From contig CM053162.1 in NCBI GenBank assembly GCA_028571685.1, positions 49,302,351-49,366,350 of the forward strand: a DNA stretch of 64,000 nt, written 5' to 3'. The notes under the pieces are model-generated. The model was not told the DNA's origin and ran no database searches. It worked only from the letters and a program-made list of their open reading frames with translations. This document shows, in pieces, positions 46,310 to 58,372 of the stretch. Position 1 is the first letter of the stretch. Each line of letters begins with the position of its first letter. This DNA is from Heterohyrax brucei (taxonomy: Eukaryota > Chordata > Mammalia > Hyracoidea > Procaviidae). Both the position numbers and the translations under genes were made by a program.

Positions 46310-46510
46310 ATGCTGCTTTGTGCTGATGCTTTATGTATATTTAACCCATTTGGATAGGTACTATTGATATTGCATTTTACAAATGAGAAAACTAGGATGA
46401 AGAGATGTTAAGAAAAGTGTTCAAATGTTTCCTGCTAGCCAGCAGCAGTGAGCTTCAGAATCTAGTCAGTGTGGATCTAACCATTATGTCCCACTGTCAC
46501 CTCTAACCTC
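46310..46510 (-). repeat. MIR SINE
   Basis: 'acccatttggataggtacta', 'ttacaaatgagaaaactagg', 'gttaagaaaagtgttcaaat' are the minus-strand reading of the MIR core. Confidence 0.75.
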
Positions 46511-47261
46511 AGTCTTGGCCTGTGGCACACAAAAAGGAGACAGAGCTTAAATCAATGAAGAGAAGGATGAAATGGTCTTGACTGAAGACAAGCTTTGCAT
46601 TTTCAATAAGATCCATTTTTCCTACCCTGCATCATCAAAATTAAGGGAAATTAGCTAAGATTTCATTTTTGAAGAAATTTTGAAATTGTCTGGTTGTTAA
46701 TTAAGGCAGTCTATTGCAAACTGCATTACAATTGCTCCTTATATCTAGAAATTGTCATAGCATTTATAAAAACCTAGATCAATCAGTACTCAATAGTTAT
46801 TATACCTTTTACTGTAAATTTGACAATTAAAAAAAGCGCTGGAGATGAAGGCTTCTCACATAATCTTTATGCATGAGTAATTCCCGGCATAGTCTCCCAG
46901 ACAGATAAAGGAGGATAATAGAATAGAAGAATATGAGAAACTTGACAATCCCAGTACGTAAAAACTGATGAGAGGGGGAAAATGCCAGAACATTTTATTC
47001 ACACTTTAAGCTTCGGGGGAAAAATAATTAGTGGGGATCAACTTGTCTAAGGTTATCCAATTTTCTTTCTGTCTGAGCAATTTGGTATTTGAGATTACAT
47101 TGTGTTTATTAAAACCCTTATAACTGTACTTAGAATATTCTCAATCAGCTTTGCTTCATTCTTTAAGGCTAGGGGGTAATTGTACACTGTAGGATAAGTT
47201 AGTAACAGATATTTCTTTCTTTTTATCAATTAGTCATTTACAATGAATTTGGTTTTGATTA
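46511..47261. other. unique sequence
   Basis: No repeat or gene recognised. Confidence 0.4.
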
Positions 47262-47450
47262 TCTGTTGCCTCTGAGGTGATCATGACTCCTACTGACCCT
47301 ATGCGACAGAGTAGAACAGTCTTGTAGAACTTTCAAGGCTGTACATGTTTACTAGAAGCAGAACACTGCAGTTTTCTCCTGTGGAGCAGCTGGTAGGTTC
47401 AAACTACCCATCTTTTGCCAAGTAGCTGAGCGCTTAGGGTATTATACATT
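47262..47450 (-). repeat. AfroSINE, long form, diverged
   Basis: 'gttgcctctgaggtgatcat', 'cgacagagtagaacagtctt', the long-form block 'tctcctgtggagcagctgg', then 'aagtagctgagcgctta'. Confidence 0.75.
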
Positions 47451-48371
47451 TTCTACTAAGAATTACTGTAGCTGACACTAAACTCTGTTGAATGACACGC
47501 AAATCCTTCGCTCATTTATTTTTTTCATTTTTGTGTTTGAAAAGCTGATAATACCTTGCTCAGTCTTTGAGGCCAAAAATATGTCTTATCTGGCTGAAGA
47601 TGGCACTAACTGTTCATTTTACCAAAAAGGCCATGATATACTCTCACTTTCTTTTCTGTTATGAGAATGTAAACTTAGGAATTAAAATCAAGTCATTTGC
47701 CTGATGGAGTTAGAATCAGAGAAACCCTAATCAACACAAGAAGAGTTTTGTAACGCCTTTTAAGTTTATAAAGAATTGCCACAAACATGATATTGACCGT
47801 AAAGTTGTTCTTAATTCACAATAAAAAAGAAAAAAAAAGTAAAAATAAAATAAATAAGAATTGTCACTGCATTCCTTAAGGTAACTTAGAAACTTTCACT
47901 TGAGGTAATTATCAAAATTGTGCTTTCTTATCTCTTGGTATTTGAGATAACAACAGGCTTTCTTTTCTTTTCTTTTTTTTTAAAATCAAATTTGCCCTAG
48001 GAGCAGGATGGCCTTCGATTTAAAACAGGACTACTATGGAGAAGTGTTTTTACCATCCTAGGAGAAATCTGCCCTAGATATAACACAATTCATAGCCACA
48101 AGAACTGACAAGTCTTAAAAATATTTTGTAAAGAAACCATGCTTCCTTCTCTGGGGGACTTTGAGAGTATATTAAATACTTGAGGAATTTTATTCCTGTT
48201 GTTTTCCCTAGACAGACATATTTTGAATTCCGAACTTGCAAGTCTAACTTTACTTAGTTCGATTTATAGAACATGTTGGATCTAAAATCTCATTGTTTCT
48301 TTATATCAATTTTGCTTTCTTAATTCAAGACTCCAGTGTTCACTTGGATTGCTGCCTGTCTATAGAAATGA
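47451..48371. other. unique AT-rich sequence
   Basis: No repeat or gene recognised. Confidence 0.4.
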
Positions 48372-48536
48372 AGAAAACCTTGGTTGCATAGTGGTTAAAT
48401 GCTGTGACTGCTAACCAAAATGTTGGCAGCTCAAATCTGCCAGGGATTCCTTGGAAACTCTATGGAGCAGTTCTACTCAGTCCTACAGGGTTACTATAAG
48501 TTGGAGTTGACTTGGTGGCATTTGGTTTGGGTTTAC
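48372..48536 (+). repeat. AfroSINE
   Basis: 'aaaaccttggttgcatagtg', 'gctaaccaaaatgttggcag', 'ggagcagttctactcagtcc', 'agttggagttgacttggtgg'. Short form. Confidence 0.9.
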
Positions 48537-48689
48537 AGGAATGACTATGTCAACAAACCACCAACTGTCTCTAAGCAAAGTGACAAGTTACCCTTCTGAT
48601 ATCTCCAACAAATTCCCTTGATTGTTCTTAAATTCTTGCAAGCAAGCCACAAGCATGCCTGCTTCTGGGTTTTTGTCCCTTAGTCTTAG

Positions 48690-49130
48690 GTTTTAAAAAT
48701 CGACTTCCATCTGAAGCATTTTCCAGACACCGCATTAATCTATTGTAACACTTATTATCTTTTTCTGATCTCTTATAGTGTTTAATGTTCTTTGCTACTC
48801 GTTACCCACTGCCATCTAGTCAATTCTGGCTCACAGCCACCCTGTAGGACAGAGTAGAACTGTCTCGTAGAGTATCCAAGGAGCACCCGGTGGACTTGAA
48901 CTGCAGGCCTTTTTGTTAGCAGCTATAGAGCTTAACCACTACATCACCATGGTTCCCTGCTATTCATTAGAAACCACATTTATTATTATATTTGGGCAGT
49001 ATTTCTATAGATGTCTGTATTAATATCTCAATTAGACTGTAAGCTCCTCAAAGATAAAGACCAAACCTTGTATTTCTTTATTTTTTTTCTTTTATCATCT
49101 CCTATCCCATAACTAACCTAGAATCTTGTT
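48690..49130 (+). repeat. L2 LINE 3' region, split by a SINE
   Basis: The left part has 'tattgtaacacttattatct'; the right part has 'ttagactgtaagctcctcaa', which is a hallmark of L2 3' ends. The AfroSINE at 48800-48958 lies between. Confidence 0.6.
48800..48958 (-). repeat. AfroSINE
   Basis: 'cccactgccatctagtcaat', 'ggacagagtagaactgtctc', 'gagcacccggtggacttgaa', 'cttaaccactacatcaccat'. Inverted relative to the copy at 48372. Confidence 0.9.
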
Positions 49131-49539
49131 AAGACTGACAGTATTGGACTGTATTTCTAGAATAAATGGACCCTGACCATAGTAGTGAGGGTCTAGTCCA
49201 TGCCTGTAGATGACAGAGCTGATTTCTTAAGGTAGATTTTCACCAAGGTGGCTGGGCCAATCAGATTCTAATTTCAAGGACTAGGACTTGAGGTGGACCA
49301 ATCAGATTCTAATTTCTAGAAATACAGACTCATGGAAAACAATTCATCTTTGCTGATTCCTTGTACTGAATCAAAGTAAAAGCAGAGCTAGGATGGTCAT
49401 TTTGGTTGTGCAGATGGACAAGTCATTATAATGTAAAAGTAAGAAGAACAAACAGGTCTTCCAAGAGAGACAGAAACAAGATGTTGTATTCTAGAGACAC
49501 TGAAAGAGTAGTCTAATCTCCTTCCTTACTGGCCTAAAC

Positions 49540-49725
49540 ATCTTCCATATCATTCTCTTTCATATATCCCTATTTTGTCATCTCCTTGGCACTTACCAGT
49601 ATTTGAAATTATCATTTAAATTCACTTTATTATGTGTTTTCTATCACTACTTTGTGTGTATTTTCTGAGGCAAGAACTTTGATATGTTCATTGCTATATC
49701 TGTGACATCTAGAAGGCCTATAATC
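49540..49725 (+). repeat. L2 LINE 3' fragment
   Basis: 'cacttaccagtatttgaaat' then 'ctatatctgtgacatctaga' correspond to the L2 end. Confidence 0.55.
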
Positions 49726-49731
49726 ATACTT

Positions 49732-49885
49732 AGAAATCCTGGTGGTGTTGGTTAAGAGTTTGGCTGCTAACCAAAAGGTTGGCAGTTCAAATCCACCATG
49801 GTCTTCTTGGAAACCCTATGGAGTAGTTATACTCTGTCCTGCAGGATCTCTATGAGCTGGAATTGACTTGACAGCAACACTTTTT
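49732..49885 (+). repeat. AfroSINE
   Basis: 'ctgctaaccaaaaggttggc', 'ttcaaatccaccatggtctt', 'tactctgtcctgcaggatct', 'gagctggaattgacttgaca'. Short form. Confidence 0.92.
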
Positions 49886-50009
49886 ATTTTTTAAATTAAA
49901 ATAACCATACTCTATTATATTATTTGAATGAATGAATCCAGAAATAAATATGTAAATGAAATCCTATTTCTTACCTGGTAACGGGGCCAAAAAGGTGTTA
50001 AAGCTGGTT

Positions 50010-50198
50010 TGTGCTTGATTACTACCTTAAACATTGGCTGTTTGAACCCAACCAATGGTGCTGAGGAAGAAAGCCCTGGGGATCTGATTTCATAAAGATT
50101 ACAACAACAACAACAAAAAAAACGATGGAACCCAGTTCTAACACATAACACATGGGGTTGCCATGAATAGGAATTTACTTCACAGCCGCAGGTTTGGT
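50010..50198 (+). repeat. AfroSINE, long form, with an inserted CAA run
   Basis: 'ttggctgtttgaacccaacc', 'gctgaggaagaaagccctgg', 'tttcataaagattac', then (caa)n and A's, then 'acatggggttgccatgaata'. The CAA run in the middle normally marks an RTE end, so two events may be combined here. Confidence 0.7.
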
Positions 50199-51289
50199 TG
50201 CTGTCTTGGCTGTGGGACTTAGGTATGGAACATGATACAGTCAAAAGAAAAATCAGGAAATGGGATATGTCTCAGAACAGAAGATCTAGACGGAGGAGTT
50301 CTTGGCAAGGTCACACAGTGGTTTTGGAAAGGAGAGGAAAAGAGAAGTCCCAAGGAAGAAGTGATACTGGGAAAAAAAAATCAGAGAGTAGCTTTCCATT
50401 TGGAGACTTTGCTCTGTGCTATGCTTGTGTGTAAACCTGGCCAGAGAAAACACATCTATACTGCCAGCCGTCAGGATAGCCTGAGAAGTAGTGTGGAAAA
50501 CAGAAGCTGGAGATAACAGAAGATGTGAAGCTTTTTACTGGCAAGTGCAAATTTTCACACCTGTCAGCTATAAATCAAGAGGTTTATGGGGCTGCAATAT
50601 TTACACTCTAATTAAAAAATCATAAAGCAAGCACTCTTTCAGGTTGGAGAAAACACAACTGCAGAACTTGTACAGTAGCAGCTGTTAATCAGTGACTTCT
50701 AACGATCTGTTCCCCAGCACCAGAGATTAGGCACTCACTCAGCCACAAACAGCAAATGAGACAGTGCAGAACAATGGAATGTACACAGCAGAGCCACCTT
50801 CAGAGTGGTCAAAACTTGGCCTGAAACCTTTTAGTTTACGGCATGGGTTCAGCTAAGGTATTGGAAAGATACTATTCACAAACTTAATTGGAGGCTTAGG
50901 TTTATTCCCTCCATATTCCCATGTAGAATTAAAGTCTTTTTACTAGAATGTAGATATGGAAATTGGATTGGTATCTTGTGGAAGACACAGAATTCAACCC
51001 AGAAGAATAAATTGCCTGCTGGATTGTAGACCTTAGCACTGGCACCCAGAATTGCACATCCAGACTCCAGGCCAAGCTGAAGTTCACCTAAATTGCTTTG
51101 GTATCTCCTGCCCTCCTGGCACGACACCTGTCAGTTTGTCACACTGTGGTGGCTTGTGTGTTTGCTATAATACAGGAGGCTATGCCACTGGTATCTCAAA
51201 TACCAGCAGGATCACTCATGGAGGACACTTTCCTGCAGAGCTTTCTGACTAAGACACACTGGGAGGAAAAGCCTTGCAGTCTATTTCTG
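50199..51289. other. 1.1 kb repeat-poor sequence
   Basis: No SINE, LINE or gene recognised. It contains AT-rich patches with homeodomain-like cores ('ctctaattaaaaaatcat', near 50600). Confidence 0.4.
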
Positions 51290-51500
51290 ATAAGAGTCCA
51301 GTGAAAACACTGTAGATGACAACAGATCATTGTCTGATACAGAGCCACCAGATGAGCCCCTTTAGTCGGAAAGCACTCAGAACACACTGGACTCAAGCAT
51401 GCCAAAGGTAGTGAAAATGGCATAAGATGGGACAAATTTTCCATCTGCTCTTCACATAAGGTCTCCATGAGATGGAGTTGAATTAACTGTAAGCAACAAC
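51290..51500 (+). mobile_element. internally deleted RTE
   Basis: The left part ('aacagatcattgtctgatac', 'gatgagcccctttagtcgga', 'aagcactcagaacacac') resembles the RTE 5' leader as I recall it. It then passes directly into the RTE 3' end ('tggactcaagcatgccaaag', 'ggcataagatggg', 'catgagatggagttgaatta'). All of the coding region is missing. Confidence 0.55.
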
Positions 51501-51559
51501 CACCTTCTTGGTGATTTCCCTCTCTACCACAAACCTAGACCTCCTGTTGTCGTTAGCGT

Positions 51560-52035
51560 CATTGAACAGCCTAGGCTGGTCCTCATTGCCCCCACCTTCC
51601 GCTGCACCCTCACCTCATCCTCATTCCTCCTCTCTTGCTTCATTTCCCTTATCTGAGCATCAGCAGCTGCCTTCCAGCATCTGGAAAGGATTGAGCCCTC
51701 TTCCTTTCAGGGCCTCCACACAAGTTCTTTCTTCCCGCTCTTCTTATTTTTCATGTGATTGCTTTAGAGTGCCCTTCTCTTTATGAGAGAAACTACCCCT
51801 GTCTTGTATTCTTAAATCATACTAGCTTTTTCTTCCATAACACTTTTCACTGTTGGTAAGAAGGCACTTGGCTGTGGCTGAGCTCACCTGTTTAACGTGT
51901 CTCTTCACAATTCCACAATTCTTGAGGGCAACTTCTGTGTCTCTTTTACTCACCCCTGAATCTGTAGGATCTAGTACCGTGCCTGGTAGACAAATGTTTA
52001 CCTTACCCTTGTTGAATAAGTGAATGAATGAAAGC
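51560..52035 (+). repeat. L2 LINE 3' region
   Basis: 'ttcttgagggcaacttctgt', 'ctagtaccgtgcctggtaga' and the end 'ttgttgaataagtgaatgaa' are classic L2. It is old and diverged. Confidence 0.75.
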
Positions 52036-53319
52036 TTATAAATCATGTTTACCAACTTGGCCTTCCAAGATGGCAAGTAGGATAAAATATCCAGAAAGTA
52101 TAATCCCTATTGTCTTTCTTTGCTGCTATATTACCTGGCTTAGGACATTTACAGTTGGGTTTCTTTCTCTATTGAACACCAAAGGTGCTACTCAAGGTGG
52201 GAATTTCAGAAGCTGCAGGTAAGAGGACAAAGGGTAAGTATTAACTTACACTGCCTGCAAAACGCCACTTGGTAGGATGGAGAAAGCCCTAGCCCTTTTT
52301 GTGGAAAATGTGGTAAAAAGAGTAAATCATTTTATCTTTATGAGCTTCAATTTTCTCATCAATTCAATAAGGATGAAATGAGTGTGCCTAGTATGTTCAG
52401 GTTCTTTGTGAGTGATCAAGGAGGCATGATTACTTCATGATTTTGGTTATGTCAATTGTCAGGCTGGACTGCATCAAAGAGTTGTCTAGGATGCCCTGTC
52501 TCTTGATCTGGGTTTACCAGTTTCCCACCCTTATTCATATCTGAGCCTTTGCCACCTGTGTGCTCAGCCTGTGCCCCCTGTGGGTGGTTCTCCTCTGTTC
52601 TCCTTCACTGTTACCACATCTTACCTTTGGCCTTCGGGCAGTAGATCATTTGTAGTACAGGTACTTGGGAGGCCTCTGGGAGCATTACTGAAGTTACTAA
52701 CTTACTGTTCTCCAGGGTCTTGTTTTGCAGGCTATATTTAGCTTTATTAATAAATTACATAGGTCCAGTGAAATAAAATGGACTTCTACCTTCAAAGATA
52801 ATCAGAGCCCCATCCATTTGCTAGTTCAATATGAATGAGACCTCAGAAGGTAGGCAGCTTTTATCAGAACACACTCACAGCTCAGATCCTGCTGGTGTGC
52901 TGCTTTGGCACTTGTTAAAAAATCTGAATCTTGAGGACTCACTGGATCGCAATAAACCCCCCATTAAATACGGGAAAGAAACAGCTGATGTCTGAATTTG
53001 CTAATTTCTGCTGATTCAGTTAGAGAGTGACGAACTTAGATAATGAGGGAAATATTCAGGTAGGTGAATTAAAGCTTGGAAATAAACTGTGGGTTGTAAT
53101 TGATGCGTCTAGTATTAGGATGGAATTGTTATTTCATGAGCTCTTCCCAGAGAAACTAGGAAAGGATTTCAAGCCTAACCAAGCTTTCTGGAATCTTCCT
53201 TCTCATTGACAGAATATACCAGAAGTATAGTCCCCTGGCCTTCTTTCAGTCCTGGGATTTACAAGGAATCCTCAAGTGACCTTGCTCTCGTGGGAGGTGG
53301 AAACAAAGCAGATATTGTT
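52036..53319. other. unique sequence
   Basis: No repeat or gene recognised. Confidence 0.4.
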
Positions 53320-53440
53320 ATCTCATTTCTGTTAATATCAAATGCTGCATAACAGAGAGACTATGTGATTAATCAAAGATCACACAGTGAGTCATGGATG
53401 TAATCTCAAGGCAAACGGTCAAGTTCTCGTCTCCTTGACA
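53320..53440 (-). repeat. possible MIR fragment
   Basis: 'ttatctcatttctgttaata' and 'aatcaaagatcacacagtga' resemble the minus-strand MIR core. Weak. Confidence 0.4.
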
Positions 53441-53759
53441 GCAATCCCTCCCCGCCTTTAAACTAGACTATGTCCTTTAAACTCTGGTCATATGTTCCTG
53501 ACCTGATGTTTAGCCTCTGTAATTTCAGATTTCTGCTAGACATATTACAATCTCTTTGACCTATGTTTCCAAACCTGTCCTGAGCCAGAGATGCCTGTAG
53601 AGACACCCCTCCAAAGTTCCCACTGATGGTTTCATTCTGATTCTACTATGTACATGCTGGGAAAAGACTCCATTTTTTCTGAACTTCAGTTTCTGAGGAC
53701 TTCACCAGCTCCTACCTCATATCCCTGTTGTGTGGGCTAAATGACATACTGCACACATT

Positions 53760-53905
53760 GAACACAGTCCCTGACATATACTCTGTGCCCATTAGGTGCC
53801 AGCTGGTATGGCTGGGACTGTTGTTAGGTTTATTGCCATTTTATAGATAAGGACATAAAGGCCAGGGGAGGTGGAGTGATACTTAGCTCAAGTATACTTA
53901 GCAAT
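53760..53905 (-). repeat. possible MIR fragment
   Basis: 'gcccattaggtgccagctgg', 'attgccattttatagataag', 'gacataaaggccagg' resemble MIR on the minus strand. Confidence 0.5.
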
Positions 53906-54099
53906 AGAGATGCTAACATTTTGGAGATATTTGTGAGACTGGTATCTGAAATTTCCAACTTAATGTTTAAATGGACTACTTTAGACCTCACAGACTTGAA
54001 GACCAGTATGTTAGACATATGATTCACTTATCCAATTACCATTACCCTTACTTCATTTCATCCTTGCCAGAAGAAAACCTTAGCTTTAGAGAGTGCTTA

Positions 54100-54520
54100 T
54101 GCCCAGCCACATGGGCGGAGCAAAACTGCCCCCTTCCTAGTCAGAGCAATGAATTGTCATCGATTACGTGATTGGTCATGTGTTTGACAAGGCTGGGTGA
54201 CATATTTCTAGCCCATGGAAACTAGAGGCTTCTGGAAATTTTCCTTAACTATGAAAATATATGCACAGGGGAAAGTCATCTATCCTCGATACGGCCATGT
54301 ATAAAAACAATTCTTGGAACTACTGAATCCACCTTGTGACCAGAGGGAAGAATTCTCCTATGCCCTGAAGACAGGCATGGGCAGATGGAAAATACCTGCA
54401 TCTTTGAGAATTGTTGACTCACTGAAACTTGCTTTTAACTGACCTGCCTCTAGATTCCTTGATGTGAGAGGTAAATGACTCCTCTTTCTATTTAAGTCAC
54501 TCATAGACTATTACATGCAA
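54100..54520 (+). repeat. possible ancient interspersed repeat
   Basis: The phrases 'gtgattggtcatgtg', 'tttctagcccatggaaacta', 'accttgtgaccagagggaag' resemble an old LTR- or DNA-type repeat in mammals. Weak recognition; the family is not named. Confidence 0.35.
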
Positions 54521-55215
54521 TCAAAATCACCCAGAGTGACGGAAGATTCCAAACTCCACAGCAAGGAGTTGAGCTGCATGTTGTTCAGTGTCCTATGACT
54601 TCCGGTAGCTCTACACTCCAGCTCAACACAATACGTGATAGAATTTCAGGAAAGAGGAATTCTTTCACTGAAAACATTTGATCTCCCAAACTGTGAGCTA
54701 TTTCTATCATGTTCACTGACTTTTTCCTCTGAGAATGGGACATGCATTCCATAGGATTCCTCCCAGAAAAAAAGATTTCATGAAAGAGATTTCTTCCCTT
54801 GGAAACGGCAAGAGTCTTCTTCTTGCACAGAACATGCTGCTTTTCATTAGTACATGGAAATACGAGTTTTTGGACATCACCATAAATTTATTATGCTGCT
54901 TCCAAATTTGATCTCTTCCCAATGTATTTTTTAGGTCATGCTAACATGCACAAACACACATAAACACACATATGATTACATGTGTACATTTATTTCTAAT
55001 GGTTGATTATTTGTTAAGTTTATGCTCATCTTTCTTACAGGTTTCACAAACAAACAAAAAACATAGAGAAACTAACCTCAAGATGGATTATTTTCTCTTT
55101 GGGAACATATATTCATATTAGTAATAAAAACAAGTTTATCAATTTGGAGTTTAAAAATGTTTTAACATACAGTATCTTGTACTGAATGGTATTTAATAAA
55201 CTTCTAGATTTGAAT
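54521..55215. other. unique sequence
   Basis: No repeat or gene recognised. Confidence 0.35.
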
Positions 55216-55381
55216 GACAACCAAAACAAAGTCACTGCCATCAAGTTAATTCCGACTCTGACTGACTGTATTGGAAGGAGTAGAACTGCCCTATAGGGCT
55301 TCCAAGGAAAGACTGGTAGGTTCGAACTGTTCATCTTTCGGTCAGCAGGTAAGCTCTTAACCAGTGTATCCCCAGAGCTCC
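55216..55381 (-). repeat. AfroSINE
   Basis: 'cactgccatcaagttaattc', 'agtagaactgccctataggg', 'ttcgaactgttcatctttcg', 'taagctcttaaccagtgtat'. Confidence 0.85.
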
Positions 55382-57433
55382 AAATCTGAATGAAGCATTA
55401 TTACTTCAGTGGCAGAATTCTCACCATTAATGTGGGAGACCTCACTTCAAGTCCAGATCTACACATCTCAAGTGTAGGCACTAGCTCTCTGCTGGTGGTG
55501 TTTTACATGTTGTTTGACGCTGAACAGCTTTCAGTGGGGTTTCCAGATTAAGACAGACAAAAAAAAGAAAACAGGAATGAAATTAATGGAACGGACAGAA
55601 TTAATGTAGCTGTTAGCAATTACAAGTTTTCTTAAAAACTGATATTCCATGAATAAGTTATTTATTACATGAACTCTGATATGTAGCTGCCTGCTTTGTT
55701 TTTTTCCTTAGCCAGGAGGAAACAGATTGGTTCTACAGGCTCACAGAGCAGAGTTAAGAATTGAAGACCATTGATTTTATTTTCTTTGGCAAACACTTGA
55801 GTTATCTTCTGGCCTTCAAGTTCAACTTTAATAGGCTTTGGTAGCTTCAAATTTGCCATCTTCTCATGTCTATAAACATTTAGAATGAAAATCTTCCTTT
55901 GTCATTTTTCACATGTAGGGTCAGCTCTCCTTTATTGCAGAGTCCTTAGTCTCAGGCTTTGTCTTCATGCTTTCCCTGGATCATGACTTTTTCCCTGAAG
56001 TGCAACTTTTTCCTTAGAGTATGGCTCTGGACACAGATCCATCATTGCTTTGTAGCAGTCATCCATTGGCTCTGAATGGCTTAATTTGCTTGTAAATTAG
56101 AAGCCTTTTCTAGCATCTTGCATTTCTGGTATCAAGAAGCAGTTTGCTTCCTGGCTATTTTTCAGATTTAGCCATGACCATTTGGGTTTCTCTGACAAAT
56201 CATATATTGTGGTGTGGTTTTTGGCATGCCCAGGAGGCCAAGAACTACCATTCTTCTGACTCATCTTCTGTAAGGATGATGGAATTTGGTACAAGGGATG
56301 TGAAGGCAGCTCAGTGAAATCATCTTGTTTCTGACTTTTGCACTTTTGCGTGGTAGCGATTTTTCTTGGACTGCAAATGACTTTTCAGGATCAGGCTAGC
56401 TGGTGGGTGTCTGAATACACGTTGTTGTTTTAATCACCACTCTTCAGAACTTCAGATTTTCTTTTCTTGGGTTCATTCACACTACCATCATCTATGGCAT
56501 ACTCTTTGGTCATACTTCGAACAGGTCCATCTTTCTGAGTGATGAGCAGTTTTTCCTGTTGAGGTGCTTGTTAGAATCAGAGGCCTTAGAAATGAATCTC
56601 TGTCAGGCAGGAGCAATGATAAACTTCATCAGTTTAGTAGCAATGAATGTGTGACTCTTAATGAGGTCTTTGGAGACTTGAGTGGGCTTCTTGGCTTCGT
56701 TTTGTGTAGCTGGATCTCTTGGTGGAGACAAACCACTAGAGTATTCTCAGAAAAGCTTCCTTCAAGAGTAGGATTTACAGAACTTGAAGAGACCTGTCTG
56801 TCACTGATCTTCTGGTTTTCCCAAGGCCTGGAAAGGAATCTGGGAGACAGATGTTCTTTAGAATTCCTTCACTCTATACTCTTTGACACTAAAGAAATTT
56901 CTTCCTTGTCTTCGGGCCTCCCCAAGAACTGGAAAGGGTGCTTTGTAGACAGTAGCTTCCAAGAAATGCACCCTTCAATAGCAGAAGTCTTTGATCCAGA
57001 GAAGACTTGGTGCTTCACTTTAGAACTCAATAGAAATGTGAAAGAATGACTTCAGTGTGGAATTCACATAAATAAACCCCTCAAAAGTGGACATTCCTGA
57101 CCCTGAAAATTTGCTGTATTGATATATATTTCATGAAATGTTAGAAAGAAATTCCTGGGAGATAGTGGCCCCATAGAAATGCACAACCCAACAGCAGCAC
57201 CCACTAGAGCTGAAGAAGTGTGATGGCTTTATAACTCATTATCAGGGAGGCAATGACTCCATAGAAATCTACTCCTCACAGCATTACTTTCCAGGTCTTC
57301 AGAGACTTGTTGCTCTACTTTAGGAATCACCAAGGGCTGGGCATGCTAGGAGAGAGGCAGTAGCTCTGCAGAACCATTCTATTCTGCAGAAACCTTCACT
57401 GGAAGCTATGGTCATGATCAGTGGATAAATTTT

Positions 57434-57601
57434 AGTGAGCTCTGGTAGCACAGTGTTTAACAGGCTTACTGCTGGCCAAAAGATCAGGAATTTGAATCTG
57501 CCACCTCCTCCTTGGAAACCCTAGAGCACAGTTCTACTCTGTCCTGTTGGGTTGCTGTGAATCAGAATTGATTTGACAGCAACAGTTTGTTTTTGTTTTG
57601 A
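57434..57601 (+). repeat. AfroSINE inside the decayed tract
   Basis: 'agtgagctctggtagcacag', 'ctggccaaaagatcaggaat', 'agcacagttctactctgtcc', 'tgaatcagaattgatttgac'. Short form. Confidence 0.88.
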
Positions 57602-57885
57602 TAATGTCTTGAAAGAGCACCTGGGAGGTAGGCATTCCACACACATGCCTTCCTCAATGCTAGATACTCTCTGAATCTGAAGAGATTTGCAGAACTTTAG
57701 ATTTTATCAAGGACTGGGAAGGACATTTGAGGAACGATAGCTCCATTGAAATGTCCATCTCAGCTGTACCCTCTGAACCTGACAATGCTTGTTGCTTGGC
57801 ATTTGCCTTCAGCATGAACTGAAAATCAAGTCTGAAGGGAACAGATGCATTGAAATGTCCCTGTGGACAATAGCACTCTCTGGTC

Positions 57886-58372
57886 CTGTCTTAGTCCTCT
57901 AATGCTGCTGTAACAGAATAAGTAGATGGGTTTAAAAAGAGAAATTTTATTTTGTCACAGTTAAGTAGGCTAAAAGTTCAATTCTGGGCATTAGCTCCAA
58001 GAGAAGGCTTTCTCTATTGGCTCTAGAGGAAGGTCTTTGCCATCAATCTTCCTCTAGACTGTGAGCTGGAGCACAAACACCCCAGGGTCCTTTCCAAAGG
58101 ATACTCTGCTCTGGGCACTGTGTCTTTACTGATGGTGTGAGGTCCCCAACTCTCTGCTTGCTTCCCTTCCTTCATTATCCCAAAAAATTGCCTCGAGGCA
58201 AAATACAGTCTTACACATTGGGTCCTGCCTGATCTACACAGCTGCTGCCTATCCTCCCTCATTAGTATCATAGAGGCAGGGTTTACAACCTCGAGGAACA
58301 TCACACAGCATTGGGAATCAAGTCTACCCAAACTCTACACATACCTTTGGGCGGAGATAATTGAATCCATGA
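57886..58372 (+). repeat. unassigned interspersed repeat, copy 3 (longest)
   Basis: 'ctgtcttagtcctctaatgc', 'tgctgtaacagaataagtag', 'ttagctccaagagaaggctt', and 'ggctctagaggaaggtcttt' match the copy at 28005. It runs on for about 0.49 kb and separates the 58.4-58.8 kb part of the decayed tract from the rest. Confidence 0.6.

Noticed and set aside
49732..49800. tRNA gene suggested by the SINE head
   Set aside because: The tRNA-like head belongs to AfroSINEs in many copies and no complete cloverleaf can be formed.
56564..57049. 161-codon open frame on the plus strand
   Set aside because: It lies antisense to the decayed coding-like tract, whose minus-strand reading has the charged, repeated character; the plus frame looks like a shadow.
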